Assembly (NCBI GenBank): GCA_037179385.1
Contig: CM074200.1
Span: 30,197,884 to 30,261,883, forward strand
From: Holothuria scabra
Taxonomy: Eukaryota; Echinodermata; Holothuroidea; Aspidochirotida; Holothuriidae
Length of the DNA stretch: 64,000 nt
Direction of reading: 5' to 3'
Made by a program: the position numbers and the translations under genes. The notes under the pieces were generated by a model. That model had not been told where the DNA came from, made no database searches, and saw only the letters and a list, made by a program, of their open reading frames with translations. Below, in pieces: positions 25,803 through 37,415 of the stretch. Numbering within the stretch: the first letter of the stretch is position 1; each line of letters opens with the position of its first letter.

Positions 25803-26168
25803 CAGGCCTTGATTTTCAGAAAAATTTGTGGTTGTCCTCTGGGCAACCATTTCACTAGTTTTGGTTGTCCACAATGGAATTTGGTTGTTCGAAACATTTT
25901 GCACACAGTTACAAAACAGTAATTGTGTGCATTTTATGTTGTCTTATTGGTCTTGAAGAATAAAAAGCTAGCATGTTTGAGACACAAAAGCACTTCAAGT
26001 CTGAAACAACGTAGATGAAAAAAGTTGAAAGTTTATCAGTCAGCTTTATATTTCTTCCATCTGAGAGAAAAATGGTTGTCCATCGGACAACCAACCTTTA
26101 ACTTTTGGTTGTCCATATGAAATTTTAGTTGTCTCGGACAATCGGACAACCATGAAAATCGAGCCCTG
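25803..26168. mobile_element. 366-bp CAGGG-ended MITE with 5-bp target duplication
   Basis: The left end is CAGGCCTTGATTTTCA; the right end read inward is CAGGGCTCGATTTTCA (14 of 16 identical). Flanks are TACTC on both sides (25798-25802, 26169-26173). GGTTGTCC words and their complements repeat near both ends. The insertion interrupts the tandem-repeat region. Confidence 0.75.
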
Positions 26169-26173
26169 TACTC

Positions 26174-26686
26174 AATATGGACAATCAACATGCTAAGTAT
26201 GAGATCCCTCACAGTTACCCTTCTTGAGATATACTGTTTACAAAGTTTTGATGTTTTGACCTCTGGTGACCCCAGATGACCTTTGACCTCCACCAAAAAC
26301 AAAAGGGATCATCTACTTAACATGGACAATCCACATGCTATGTATAAGATCCCACACAGTTACCCTTCTTGAGATACAGTGTTTACAAGGTTTTGACCTT
26401 TTTACCTGTGGTAACCTTTGACCTCCACCAAAAACAATAGGGATCATCTACTCAATATGGGCAATCTGCATGTAAGTATGAGATCACCCACATTTTTCCT
26501 TCTGGAGATATCATGTTTACAAGCAATTTACAAGGTATTTACCATTTGACCCCTGGTGACCCCAAATGACCTTTGAGTTCCACCAAAAATACGAGGGACC
26601 TTCTACTCAATGTGGGCAACCTACATGCCAAGTTTGAGATCTCTCAGAGTTACCCTTCTTGAGATATCATGTTTACAAACGGGCAT

Positions 26687-26729
<43 letters not shown>

Positions 26730-26730
26730 G
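26174..26730 (+). repeat. Tandem ~135-155-bp units ending in a CA microsatellite
   Basis: About four units each contain a 'catgctaagtatgagatccc'-like stretch (near 26190, 26332, 26468 and 26624), then 'acagttacccttcttgagata', then TGACCTTTGACC-like sequence and 'ccaccaaaaacaatagg'. The array runs into (CA)n at about 26687-26729. The unit resembles widely dispersed invertebrate repeats (from memory, not searched). Confidence 0.75.
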
Positions 26731-26780
26731 ACATCACCATCGCATAGATTCCTTGCCTGCCTTTAGCAAGGAATCAAAAA
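26731..26780 (+). repeat. 3' hairpin following the CA tract
   Basis: GATTCCTTGC at 26746-26755 is complementary to GCAAGGAATC at about 26766-26775, with a short loop. It follows 'catcaccatcgcata'. The order tandem unit, (CA)n, hairpin suggests the defined 3' end of a retroposed element. Confidence 0.5.
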
Positions 26781-27732
26781 TGGCATTAAGTTCCATACAG
26801 CCTGGTGCACAATGTACAACTTTGCACATCGCAACTCAACCAAACTGTCGCAACCCTAGTTTTGAATTGTCATCACAATTTTTAGTCGCATGACAGGGCC
26901 ATACACACTATACAACTGGCTATCGCACACTGTAAGTCGAACGATTACACATTCACACTACAGTAGTAGTGACACTACTATTACAGTACAACAGCACAGA
27001 ACAGCATACAGTTTGCAACAGAACTATGCTTTCAGTGTGTAGCAGTACTGTATGCACTAGGCATATGCAAGTTTACATCTCACCAGTAATGTCGACTGCC
27101 TGGGCAATCTCTTTAAAGGTTTTTTCCAATAGTATACAGTAGGAAAAGCTTTTGCTTCCACAGTTATAAAGAACAGATCGTTGCTCTCCCATTTCTATGA
27201 GTTTGTCTCATCTCTACTCCCAGTACTCGGTCCATATATCCATCTTTTCACCTGAATACTTACACAAAGTTATGTCAAAAGTTGTCACCGGAACAAGCAT
27301 CACAGTATTTACATCATGTGCACATAATCAGTAATTTTGATTGGTCAGATTTTTCAGTCACTTGCAACTGTCGCCATACAGAGTCGGGAAGAACTAACAT
27401 GTTTGTTCTTCCTGACTGAAGGCGACGAGAGTTAAAACTGGTCCTAAAACTGCCAGTTGCCGTCGTAAACTCGCACACGACTCTTTGAGATCCGACGATC
27501 CAGTTGAGTTGCGGCTTGCAAAGTCGTGTATTATGGGGCCAGCTTAAGGGTCATACTGTATATTGGTGACTGGACCCTAAACCTACTGTACCAGCATTGT
27601 AGTGTGCATTTCCTATCCAATACTACAAGCCGCATTACAGTTACAGTACCTGTAATTTCCTGCAACCTTTTACTACTCATAATTAGGTGTGAGATAGGTC
27701 TCACAGTTTGATGGAAATTTAAATCGAACTTA
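26781..27732. other. Intergenic, no gene recognised
   Basis: Somewhat richer in CpG and in CGCA/TCGCAC words between 26880 and 27540 than its surroundings. Short inverted matches such as 'gtcgcaac' and 'agttgcgg/caactg' occur, suggesting another decayed repeat. No exon found. Confidence 0.3.
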
Positions 27733-28310
27733 CTTTGAGGTGTACCTCAAGTAAAAAAATTCAGAAATATATATTTAAGAAAATGAAAAACGAATTCTAA
27801 CAGTCCAACTCCCATCTTCATATGACATTCCTGAGCTGAGATATAAAATGTTAAAGTTTATTCCCTTAAAACAAATTGGTCTATTGCACAATAATTTGTG
27901 ACTTTCTTGTTGTACAACTCACATAAAATGCTTTGTTTTCCTTTAAAATTAAAAATGTTTTTATGATCTTGAACACTTCCTGTTTGCTTGCATAGCATGT
28001 TGCAAATGGAGGGCTTAATTAATTACATCACCTCATAAGAGTAAGAGTGCTACCACACCTTGGTACAAGGTGCAGTAACGTTGGGAAAAACAAAGAAATA
28101 CAAAGATTGTTATTTGAGTAGTACAAGAATGACATCACAAATTGTTGCGCAATGTACCATTTTAATATGAAAGAATAAACTTCAACATTTAATATCTCAG
28201 CTCAGGAATGCTCTATAAAGATTGAAGTTGGACTGTTAGAATTTATCTTTCATGGTCTTTAATATATATTTTTGAATTTTTTGACTTGAGGTACACTTTA
28301 AGTATACTTA
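27733..28310. mobile_element. Fold-back MITE, ~580 bp with ~200-bp arms
   Basis: The left arm starting TTTGAGGTGTACCTCAAGT pairs with the right arm ending ACTTGAGGTACACTTTAAGT. Internal arm words also pair: 'aattctaacagtccaac' with 'gttggactgttagaat', and 'ttcctgagctgagatat' with 'atctcagctcaggaatg'. No coding capacity. The target duplication is not clear. Confidence 0.75.
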
Positions 28311-28960
28311 ACTTGTAAGTCTTGTAATTGGTTGAGGGTCGATATGGGCTTCCCTACATTTTGAGAAATTGTATAGTACTGTAGGTACGTAGACTACACT
28401 ATTGTGATTAAGAATGCCTAAGAAATTCTCAGGTGGTCTGTTCAATCAATAGCCCTAGATGACCTTTGCTTGTTCTTTTGTGTAGATCCGTCAACTTAAT
28501 TATATTCTCGCATAAGAAATAAGATAACCAAGGCAGGTGAAGCCTTCTCCTACTGTAGAAGAATATCAGTCTGAACTGAATGTCAAGAACTGATGCAGCA
28601 GACAACAGTAGTTCCTAATATAAGTGTATTTTTAGTAGCCTTGCAATAAAGTTTCTGTGAAATGTAAGTGAGCAGTTCTTATTAATTTTTTAAGGATTTT
28701 AATAGTTTTACAGAGAGATATTTTGGGGCTTAAAAAAAAAAGGGTTACAGTAATTGTTATTTTGTGTATGGATTGTAGTCGAGTACCCCAGCACTAGTAG
28801 CTAAACAAACTTGTGCATGTCCCCAGAGCCATTTACGGTGACAATAGGTGCTACTGTAGATCACAAAACCTGGAAAATTTTTATTAGCCCTAGAGAAAGT
28901 TGTAATGTCCATGGGGTGTTGTCTGAGATGTTTACTTCATTGCTTCCTCAAACATTTTAA

Positions 28961-31222
28961 TTAAAAGGGCCCAACCTCTCACCCCAAACTACAATTTTGG
29001 TTACCCGGGTACCAAAATTCCAATTGGCTCAGCTCTTTGATTGACAGCTAATTCAAACAATGCAGAGTGCCAAAGCTCATATTACACAGCATGAATGGTA
29101 CTGAAAGTGTTTCGATTATATAAATTGAGTTTCTCTATATTCACTCTAGGGCTGTGACGGTTAATCGGTTAACCGGTTAACCGACCGACTCGTCGGTTAC
29201 TCGTGCGTCATTCCTCTTCATAGATTAACCGTTTTTGTATTGCCAATAACTCAGTCGCCGCGGGGTGGCTTTGTTGGTAAACTGTTACACAAACATCGCG
29301 CAACAAACAGTGTCTGTTTCTCACAAATTATCGCTCGAACAATAACTGTAAAAAGAGATTTAAAATCGGCCGTTCGATTGAACGGATTAATTCCGCGGCA
29401 GCTCCCCGAATTAAGTACATTATGATGAGTGACAAGTGGCGCACCCATTGTTACTTTCGTTGGCAGAACTTCGTGTGCTCTTCTTCTAATCCCTTCAATA
29501 GCAACACCCAAGCACAACTTTAGAAATTAGCGGCATGTTTGAGAGATTAGCGAAAGCGAAAAGAAAGCCACAAGACAAGCAGGGAGCTGTAACAAAAGTT
29601 ACCAAGCCCTGTATTTCTACGGCAATAAAACCTCAGCGAGACCATGATTAGGGCACAAAAGTTTATTTGAATAAGTCTTCCCACTGTAGCTAATCGAAAT
29701 ATTTTACCATGCTACACCTCCGTAAATTTCATTATTTTTCATTATAGCAGTATTTGGAAAAAATTGTAACCTGTAAAAATACGATCGTAAGCACCAGATA
29801 ATTCCCACCGTTTTGTTGTTTGCCCAATATCATATAAAATGGAACATTCCATGTTGACTTTTATGAATAAGCATACGCAGTTCATTGAACCGACTGGGTT
29901 GTAGTTGCGATAATGTACTGTACTGTCAAGTCAACCCTACGATGCACGTAAAAATAGCGATCTAATTTTTAGCGGTCTTGGACAGCAAAAAATGGACTCG
30001 ATTAACGTTATCTTATGGTTTCTTTCCGATATAAATATCCCCGTAATTTTGCCACTTCTTGTCCAAACCTTACCGTCTTGTTTCAAAATAATCAGCAAAT
30101 GAAATGCACTTAAGTCAGACCCCCGAAAAATCCAAGTACGCAGAGATTTGTGCTGCCGTTTCTTGGTGAATTTAGCACGGGGCTTGGCCGGCTGCACAGG
30201 CGGGCTATGTAAGCCTGTGAAGTGCGATCGTCATAACGCAAACTCAATGGGGAAATTCATTCGGAGGTCTGGTATTTTCACACACTAAATCCCATAGGCC
30301 ATGGCGCCAGTTGTGATTGGCTGGCTCAGAATCAACGTATTTGAACCAATCACGATGCAGAGGCAATTCAAATTTTGCAATAGATCGTGTGCATATGATG
30401 TCATCGAGCAAAACATGGTCCCTTGTTAAGTGGTAGAAACGGATACGCACGCAAGTCTACTGCATGCATGGGACCACGTGCGTAATTGTTTACGTTCGTA
30501 ACGACGTCATATGATAACATTCCATAAGTCCTACTGTACATAACTTTACGGTAGGAATGCTGGGAATTCCTTAATTTATGCAGGAAAATAGGGCTTGGTT
30601 GTGCTGTTTGCGGCTGGTGGGCCGTTTACAGTGCAGTTGTACAGATCGCTACTATGACACACACGTGAGCGGTGTACATGTATTGAACACTGCATCGCAA
30701 GCAAGCTGCATCAAAACAGCGGTGTGGGAGAGTTTCGTGAAATAACTGACAATATAACATAGGGTCAGGCGGGAATACAACAGTTGGTGGAATGTTAACA
30801 AGTGCACGTGGTCTGAAGAAAGCTTCAGTAAATGCGGGATGGGTTTTTACAGTAGAAAGATGATATAAACTCAGCGCAAAATACCAACATTTTTGCCACA
30901 TACTTACATGGGCAAACATGACTTACGGCGCCATTTTAGACTTGCACTTTCCTGTACAAAAGTGATGGCGCTCTTTGGAAATGTTGACTTTTTGTTGTTG
31001 TGTGAACATTACGTCATTTTCGGTTAAACGGTTAACCGCCGGTTAATAAAATCGGTTAAACGGATAGTGAATTAACCGAAAATGCACAGCCCTAATTCAC
31101 TCTGAAGCAATAAACTGAGATTGTGTCTGGATGAGGATGAATTTCAGACAATTGTAGGAGGGGCTTCAGTAAGAAGGTTAGGAGATTTGGTACTGTTTGG
31201 GATGAGAGAACTAAGCCTGTAA
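28961..31222 (+). mobile_element. ~300-bp MITE copy split by a second hAT element
   Basis: The left piece ends at 29146 and the right piece begins at 31095; joined, they give the same MITE as 20534-20837. Outer ends are TTAAAAGGGCCCAACCTCTC and ...GAGAGAACTAAGCCT. The right terminus is slightly decayed. Confidence 0.8.
29147..31094. mobile_element. hAT-type non-autonomous transposon, 1948 bp, perfect 8-bp target duplication
   Basis: Termini are TAGGGCTGTGACGGTTAATC and, read inward from the right, TAGGGCTGTGCATTTTCGGT. Both are followed by dense GGTTAACCG words. ATTCACTC is duplicated at 29139-29146 and 31095-31102. The interior at about 29940-30580 matches part of the core in 18395-20422. 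No transposase frame was found, and the only open frames are short. Confidence 0.85.
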
Positions 31223-32520
31223 GAATCAACTGAGAATGAAAGTTTAACTCAGACATGGGCAAAAAGGCTTGACAAAGAATTGCCATGCATAAAGTAGACC
31301 TGTCTACAGTATGTGCTTTTTAAGCCCTTGAACAGGGCCCAGCATGTACTATCCACCTCATTTCTAGGCCCTTGCCAGACACACACATTCATTCAACATG
31401 ACAATTGTAGACTGGATATGTATCTGTCCCTCACATCCACCATTTATTAAGTTGCTGTTCAAAAACCTTCCTAGGCCCACAGATGTTTTTTGTCATCACA
31501 TTCACCTTCTGATCCCAAAATGAAAATGTAAATGGGTAATTTCGACTGACTCCATAATTCAAGCACTAAACCTAATGTTGCATACTTCAGAAACTAAAGA
31601 ACAGCCCCTACAGTACATAGCTCCCAAGTTCGGAGAGGCTAGATGCAGGTCCAACTGATCTGTCCATTGGTGGATCATCGGCCTGGGGGAGGGGTTTAAG
31701 GCGGTGTCCCCCTCCCCTTTTTGAAAATTTTTGAATTTTAGAAGTGTCTTGTTGGTTCACTGCCAAAAAAGTTCAGTACAGTACTAAATTTTTTGCGGTA
31801 ACCTAGGAAAATATTGTATTGAGAGATTTGCCAAAATAATATTATGCAGATACTTACAAATGCGCAATGACCAAAACCTCTCCTAATCACAATATTTAAT
31901 AGTTATTTCTGAGGTAAATTTTGGTGCGATACCAGCACAGTTTTCAAACGTCAACTCGGTGTGTAACCAGCGGTCGTACCATGCTGCAGGTGATCTCCAA
32001 TATCTCCGTACACATCTCCCATGGCATTCAAGCCATGAAACATAGGCTTAGCCAAGAATGTCAAGAACTGTCAAGACAGTTAAGAATGTTCAGGAACTCT
32101 GAAACAAGCCCAGCCTATAACCAGTTGAGTGGTTGTTTATTTTCGCTATTGAATGATGTTGTTACACTATTTAGGCAGTGACAGGAATATATCACATACC
32201 TGATGCGAAGGTTAGCCGATAACAATATTGTGACAGCAAACTTTAATACCGTACCTACCTGTACCTCTAGGCCTATGCATTGTACAGCAGTGCGAGCAGT
32301 TGAATGTGCTGAGATAAGATTTACTAAATTTTTAGCTATCAGTAAGCTGACTTATTTCGGGTAATTGTTGTGGTTCTCTTAGTAAAATTACTTCAGAGAC
32401 TTGAAATGCAGGTTTTTCAGAGGGCTGGGAGGGTCAGGGGGTTTGGGTGATCAAATGCGGGTCACTTGGGAGGTAGCCTATGCCCCTATTTGGGTGTCAC
32501 CATATCTGGGATGATTTTAA
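31223..32520. other. Intergenic, no gene recognised
   Basis: An open + frame of about 86 codons at 31921-32181 has no recognisable motif and no ATG-context or splice support. TACTGTA-type words continue to about 32.6 kb and then become rare. Confidence 0.3.
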
Positions 32521-33860
32521 ATGGTCAACTCCAATTACCACTAACTTAGCCTAGGCCTAGGCTAATGCAGGTGCTACTGTATGTTAAAGGTAAAGAGCAG
32601 TCCCCCAACACTTATTTTGAAGAAAAAGATAATTAACACAATTTTCAACTTATTTCTCTTAAAAGTATTTTCCATTACCTTTTATGACTTTACTATTGCA
32701 TATTCAAGGTAAACCAAGCAGTTATTTCCAGTAAATTTCACATCCGAAGAGGAAAAACATTGTCACCTGACTCCCAACAGCCAATCATAAAACTGGACAG
32801 TCTACTACACTTCTTCAATTTGGGATGACTGCTTCTGCCCTTTAAGTCTTTTAAAAAGAAATCTTAGACACTGCCCTAGGCCTAGGCCTATGGAATGTAA
32901 ATAACTAGCCTAGGCTAGGGTACATTTCCTTGGTTTGATGCAACTGGGATATGCTGCCGCCATATGGAGCCCCCACCCACTGACCAACAAAGGGTAGGCT
33001 ATGTAGCCTAACTTAGTAGACGGCTAGGAAAAAGTCCAAGGAAGGGCCTCTTGATTTTTAGTGACCATGGGCCTAGGCCTATCTCCAAAGACTAGAGGAA
33101 GGTTCATGACTGACCTTCTTGAAAAACTGAAAATTCCTCCATTACAGTTCCACGGGCATGTTTTGACGCGGGGACGTTTTGACCAACGGCGGGGTCCTTT
33201 TGCCTTTGGTACGGGGACGTTCCGGAACTTCCGGCTGGTATGCGATACGCCAGAGGCCTGCGTTAGTTCCGAGCTTGCGGAGCCTAGGCCTAGGCTAGGC
33301 CTAACGTTAAGCTAGGCTAGGCCTAAGCCCATAGCCCATGCCTAACTTAGCGTGTGGAATAAATCGGCAAAGGGCACTCATATCTTACCCGATTTTTCGA
33401 TCCTACTGGTCCAACACAATCTCATTCCAAAGGCTGGAAAAAATTCCTAATGACTGATGTCCAATTGCGGCAAACTTAGGCTAGTGACTTGATCTTCGGT
33501 TGACAAGGCTCTCAGTCTCACGCCTCAGTCTCACTAACGTTAAGTTAATGTCATATTTAACTTGTAAGCGAAGTTGAGTCACGAGTGCTTACTTCGTTAC
33601 ATTATTGCATGCAATATTATTATTAGGCCCTAACGCGTAGTGTAGTAAATTTTCATCAATTGATGATTACTTTCTGCCTGCAGGTCTGATAGCAGCCAGA
33701 TCATGCACGAAACAAGACATATTATTACAGATATTATTACAGATCGCACAGACACAGCACTGTTCACCACAACTGCGAAGCAGACTCTTCTAACATGGCG
33801 TCTTAAAAAAGTAGTGGCGCTCTCTCAGAAATCATTAACGCTCCCAGTGCGAGTGTAAAT
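32520..33860. promoter_or_regulatory. CpG-richer stretch with AGGCCT/TAGGCCTA palindromes; possible promoter region
   Basis: TAGGCCTA and CTAGGCCTAGGC words recur near 32550, 32875, 33070, 33280 and 33310. CpG is locally frequent at 33160-33290 and 33590-33840. At 33793-33830 the + strand reads 'aacatggcgtctt' and then 'gtggcgctctct', similar to YY1-type ATGGCG promoter motifs. It could be the distal promoter or a non-coding first exon of MED25 on the minus strand. A decayed repeat is equally possible. Confidence 0.25.
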
Positions 33861-34063
33861 TAATGTACCAATCTACTGTACTTCATGCACGAGCTCTCAT
33901 GGGTGTGGGTAAATTAAGTTAAAACGTCGTTTCATTCAGTTTTCCAAATATCTTGGAGTGTCATGCATGGGAACTTCTCGAAATGAATATAAGCTTTTAT
34001 CTGCTACGTACCTTTAATTTAAGGACTCGGCCAATGAGGTCGGTTTCCTCTATTGAGGAGGTA

Positions 34064-34151
34064 CAGGGACTCGAGTCCAAGTTCGTACTCGAGTCCTTGA
34101 AAGTTGAAAATTCAGTGCTGTGCTCGTGACTCGGACTCTCCGGACTCCCTG
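34064..34151. mobile_element. Tiny CAGGGACTCGAGTCC element (88 bp)
   Basis: It begins CAGGGACTCGAGTCC and ends with the complement of CAGGGAGTCCGGAGAGTCC. GGACTCGAGTCC-like palindromic words lie between. The form fits a CAGGG-ended hAT-type MITE. No matching target duplication was seen, so boundaries are tentative. Confidence 0.45.
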
Positions 34152-35096
34152 ACTCGAGCAATGATTAGTGCCAGGGAATCCCAACTGAAGGAAATGCATT
34201 CTTTGAGGGTTCGTTAAATGAAAACTATATTGAAATTAGCTAACTGTTTAATCGCATAGGATGAAAGCTCTGTGTTTTACATGTTGCCAAAGACCGCCAT
34301 CATAGTTCGTTTTTGGATTTCAAGGCCTGGGTGTCAAATATCACTGTTCATATTATTTAATCTGTTAATGGCAATTTTTATGATTTTATTCCGCTAAAAA
34401 GGTGGAATAATTTTATACAACAGAGACTTTGTTGAAGTTAAAATGTATTTTAAGATTGCTTGGTACCTGTTTGATTTAAAAAAAAAATAGAATTGTGTTG
34501 ACTCTCTCAATTTTGTAGATGTCCCAAAAGGGCCGCAACAGGGAAATGGCCGTAAACTGTTCAATGGAGGAAAATCTCACTGAAATGAACAAGTAATATA
34601 ATCATTCATCACTGATTGTTTGAGGCAATTAGAGTTCTAACCTAATGTATAGTGACATATTTCTGGTCACATTTGGTTTTGCCACTCTTTGAGAAGGCTC
34701 TGCTGAAAGAACAATACCTGTCGAAAGGAATGGAAGGACGAAATTTCCTGTATAGAACCCTCTGATAGGTGAACAGGTTTCATCACCTTGTGTGAGTGAG
34801 GAACAATCAGTACTTAATGCTTACCGTGCTCCTCAAAGTGTTTGGTAGCTCATAGCTTTTAGGGTTTGGGGATAATTAAGGCTGCAATGTTACCTGCGTA
34901 ACAGGCTGTAAGGTATATTCCTTGTTAAGTCATATCCCTTTGAAAGCTAATAAGCTGTATTGAAAAACAGAATTCGCTCCGCAGGGTTGCTGCAATGCTG
35001 AAAATTACACTGGACGTTTTTATCCCAAGAACTGTCCCTTTCCCGGGGTAGAAACTCCTACTCATAAAATATTCATTAGACACAAAGGCGTAGCCA
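34152..35096. other. Intergenic, nothing recognised
   Basis: AT-rich single-copy-looking sequence without plausible exons or named repeats. Confidence 0.4.
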
Positions 35097-35247
35097 CGGG
35101 TTGGTTTTTGGGGGTTAGAACCCCCCTCCCATGCAAAAACACCTAAAATAGCGTTTTTTCCCTTTATCCATAGACTTTTCCCTAATTTCGTGCCCCGATT
35201 CCCCCTCCCCACCCAACTCCCATCATACAATCCTGGCTACGCTACTG
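35097..35247. mobile_element. GGCGTAGCC fold-back MITE, copy 1
   Basis: The left end is GGCGTAGCCACGGG and the right end is TGGCTACGCTACTG, inverted repeats. The interior is rich in G and C runs. A second copy is at 43323-43508 and single ends occur near 48490 and 53735. GTGGCGTAGCC-type ends are common in animal MITEs (family recall, not searched). Confidence 0.65.
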
Positions 35248-36355
35248 ATTAGACAGAGATATTAATGTACATGAGTATTTCAGCCATGTACATCTATTTA
35301 GATGACTATTCCGAATGAGTATGAACTCTATAATTAAAAAAATTGTTGGCGTATGACTCCTCTTTAATACAACAATTTTGAATGAAATGGGTCACAACTC
35401 CGGTCCTGGTGTTACGAAACTTTTCCTCCTTTTTACTGCGGCTACTGTGCACCTGCACCAGCAATATTTATCTTACTATACACATTACTGATGAGTATTT
35501 ACAATGTACTCATAAAAAAATATATCCCATTTACGAAAAGCTCTTACCAGTTTTCACTGAACAACTCTAGCGGGCGTTTTCACCCTAGTTTATCCTATAG
35601 TTTAAGTGACGTGGCCTAGATATTTGTCGGTAATTTGTGACCGGGGTCAATCTTCCCATTTCATCATCTCCATTATCGATACCGTTGCAGAGCACCAACT
35701 GAGGGGCACAAACGAAACGATGTAAGAGAGAAATGCATTAGCAGGCACCAGACGGCACCTGCGGGTGTCCGGGCTCTTCTGGTAGTTTGTTCCAATAAAA
35801 AAAAAATGATGAAGGAGAGAAGGAATGGCAATTCTTAAACTTAAGGGCTTCACTACTGTTGCCGGTAGCCCGATTTTTAATGATGGTAGCGTAGGTATAG
35901 TTGAATCATGAAAATGGGTAGGTTTTGCTGGAAGGACAGTGAGGGTCTGTTCTCTAACTGTACCTGAATAGTTGTATTCATATCAAAACATGAACTAAAT
36001 CTGTGCATTATGGGCCATGTAACTGATCGAGGCCACTTATCTTGGTTTTTTAAAATATTTGTAAGTCAAATTTATTACTAAAATAAAGGCAGAAATTTCT
36101 TACCATTCACTTGATTGTCTGATTCGTCGATGTATTGAGAATTGTACTTGCACTGTAAGTCAGGACGTCCGAGAATTTTAGCGAATGGATGGTTCGATCA
36201 CTTTGTACTGCTCTGTATCCTAGGGATGGGTGATCATAAGCGGCGTTTCAAAATGTTGGAAAATTACCACATGAAATGCATAGGACCCATTTCCGCGGGT
36301 GTTTGTGTGGGGGTGTCAACGTCGACTCGTCGTCCGCATTAATGACAGCTGTACT
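35248..36355. other. Intergenic, nothing recognised
   Basis: No exon-like or repeat signal beyond short A/T runs at about 35796. Confidence 0.4.
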
Positions 36356-36660
36356 ATCCCTGCAGGCCATATTGGGTGTACTTGGGGTCAAATTGGGCTT
36401 CCGACAAGGCCCAATCAGTTTTTTCAAGGAGCTTTCATTAGGCCCCCGTTGAGTTAACTCAAGTCCAGCTAGATCCTAACTTGGCCCTGACAGAAGAGTT
36501 TACAGCATCTCTCCCATTTCTCTGACAGCTCCATTTGGGCCTAACTCTAACCTCAGTCCCAGCCCAATTGAGTCCAATCTTCCCAAATAAAACCGACTAC
36601 CCAGCCAACATGCCCAGTTAGGCCCGGACTGGGTTCCAGCTGGGACCATTCGTGTTTGTC
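36355..36660. repeat. GGGCCYAAnTGGG-rich palindromic repeat
   Basis: GGCCCAA, TTGGGCC, TTAGGCCC and GGGCCTAA words alternate every 20-40 bases, on both strands. Similar GGCCCATATGGG-type tracts occur at 39110-39290, 44860-45075 and 61380-61590 and may be one loose family. Confidence 0.4.
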
Positions 36661-37029
36661 AGGTGTTCCCAACTTGGTTAGCCAACTTTAACAGCTAAAG
36701 CCGATCTGCGCTTCAGCTGGCAAAGCATGCATGGAAAAGCTTGAAAAAAGGGCCGGCCCGACTTGAACTAATTGTTAGAAAACTGGGCCGTAAAACTCCA
36801 TGTAACTAAATTAATAGATGCCAACTAATGGTATTTACTTCAGTTTGAGGGGGTGTCGTTTAGTGACAAATCGTTCACTTTCAGTCCATGCATTTTTAAG
36901 AGTGAGAAAATTTGAATCGGTGGTTTGTGCCGAAAAGTTTGTGTCAGTATAGTCTGTTAGTGGAGTATTTGTGTTCTTGAGACCTAGAAAAGGCAAAACG
37001 TTGAGCAGACTGACCGTCGTACTTACAGA

Positions 37030-37415
37030 TGAAATGTTTGTCCAGATATGTCAATAGACTTTTTTATGGCTTTATCCAGTCAGGTATAACTTGGTGAAAT
37101 GCCATTCCAGATATGCAAATGACTTGGTGAAATGCCAGTCCAGATATGCAAATAAAGATATATGTAGCCATATCAAACCAGATATAATTTGTGAAAATAC
37201 CAGCCCAGGTATGTTAACAAAGTTTCACGTGGCCATATCAAGCCAAATATATCTTGATGAAATGTTTGTCCAGATATGCAAGTAAAGTTTTATACGGCCA
37301 TATCAAGCCAAATATAACTTAATGGAATGTATTGTCAAGATATGCAAATAAAGTTTTATATGGCCATACCAAGTCGGATACGACTGATTAAAATATGATG
37401 CCGGATATTCATTTA
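37030..37415 (+). repeat. Tandem array of ~65-70-bp units with ATATGCAAAT cores
   Basis: Five to six units share 'ccagatatgcaaataaagtt', 'atggccatatcaagccaaat' and 'ataacttgatgaaatg'. ATATGCAA cores lie near 37111, 37143, 37271 and 37340, and a lone relic near 37557. No coding sense. Confidence 0.75.

Noticed and set aside
26669..26893. His/Thr-repeat frame over the CA tract
   Set aside because: Simple translation of a CA microsatellite and repeat tail.
31921..32181. 86-codon + strand open frame
   Set aside because: No motif and no splice or promoter context; length is within chance for AT-rich DNA of this size.
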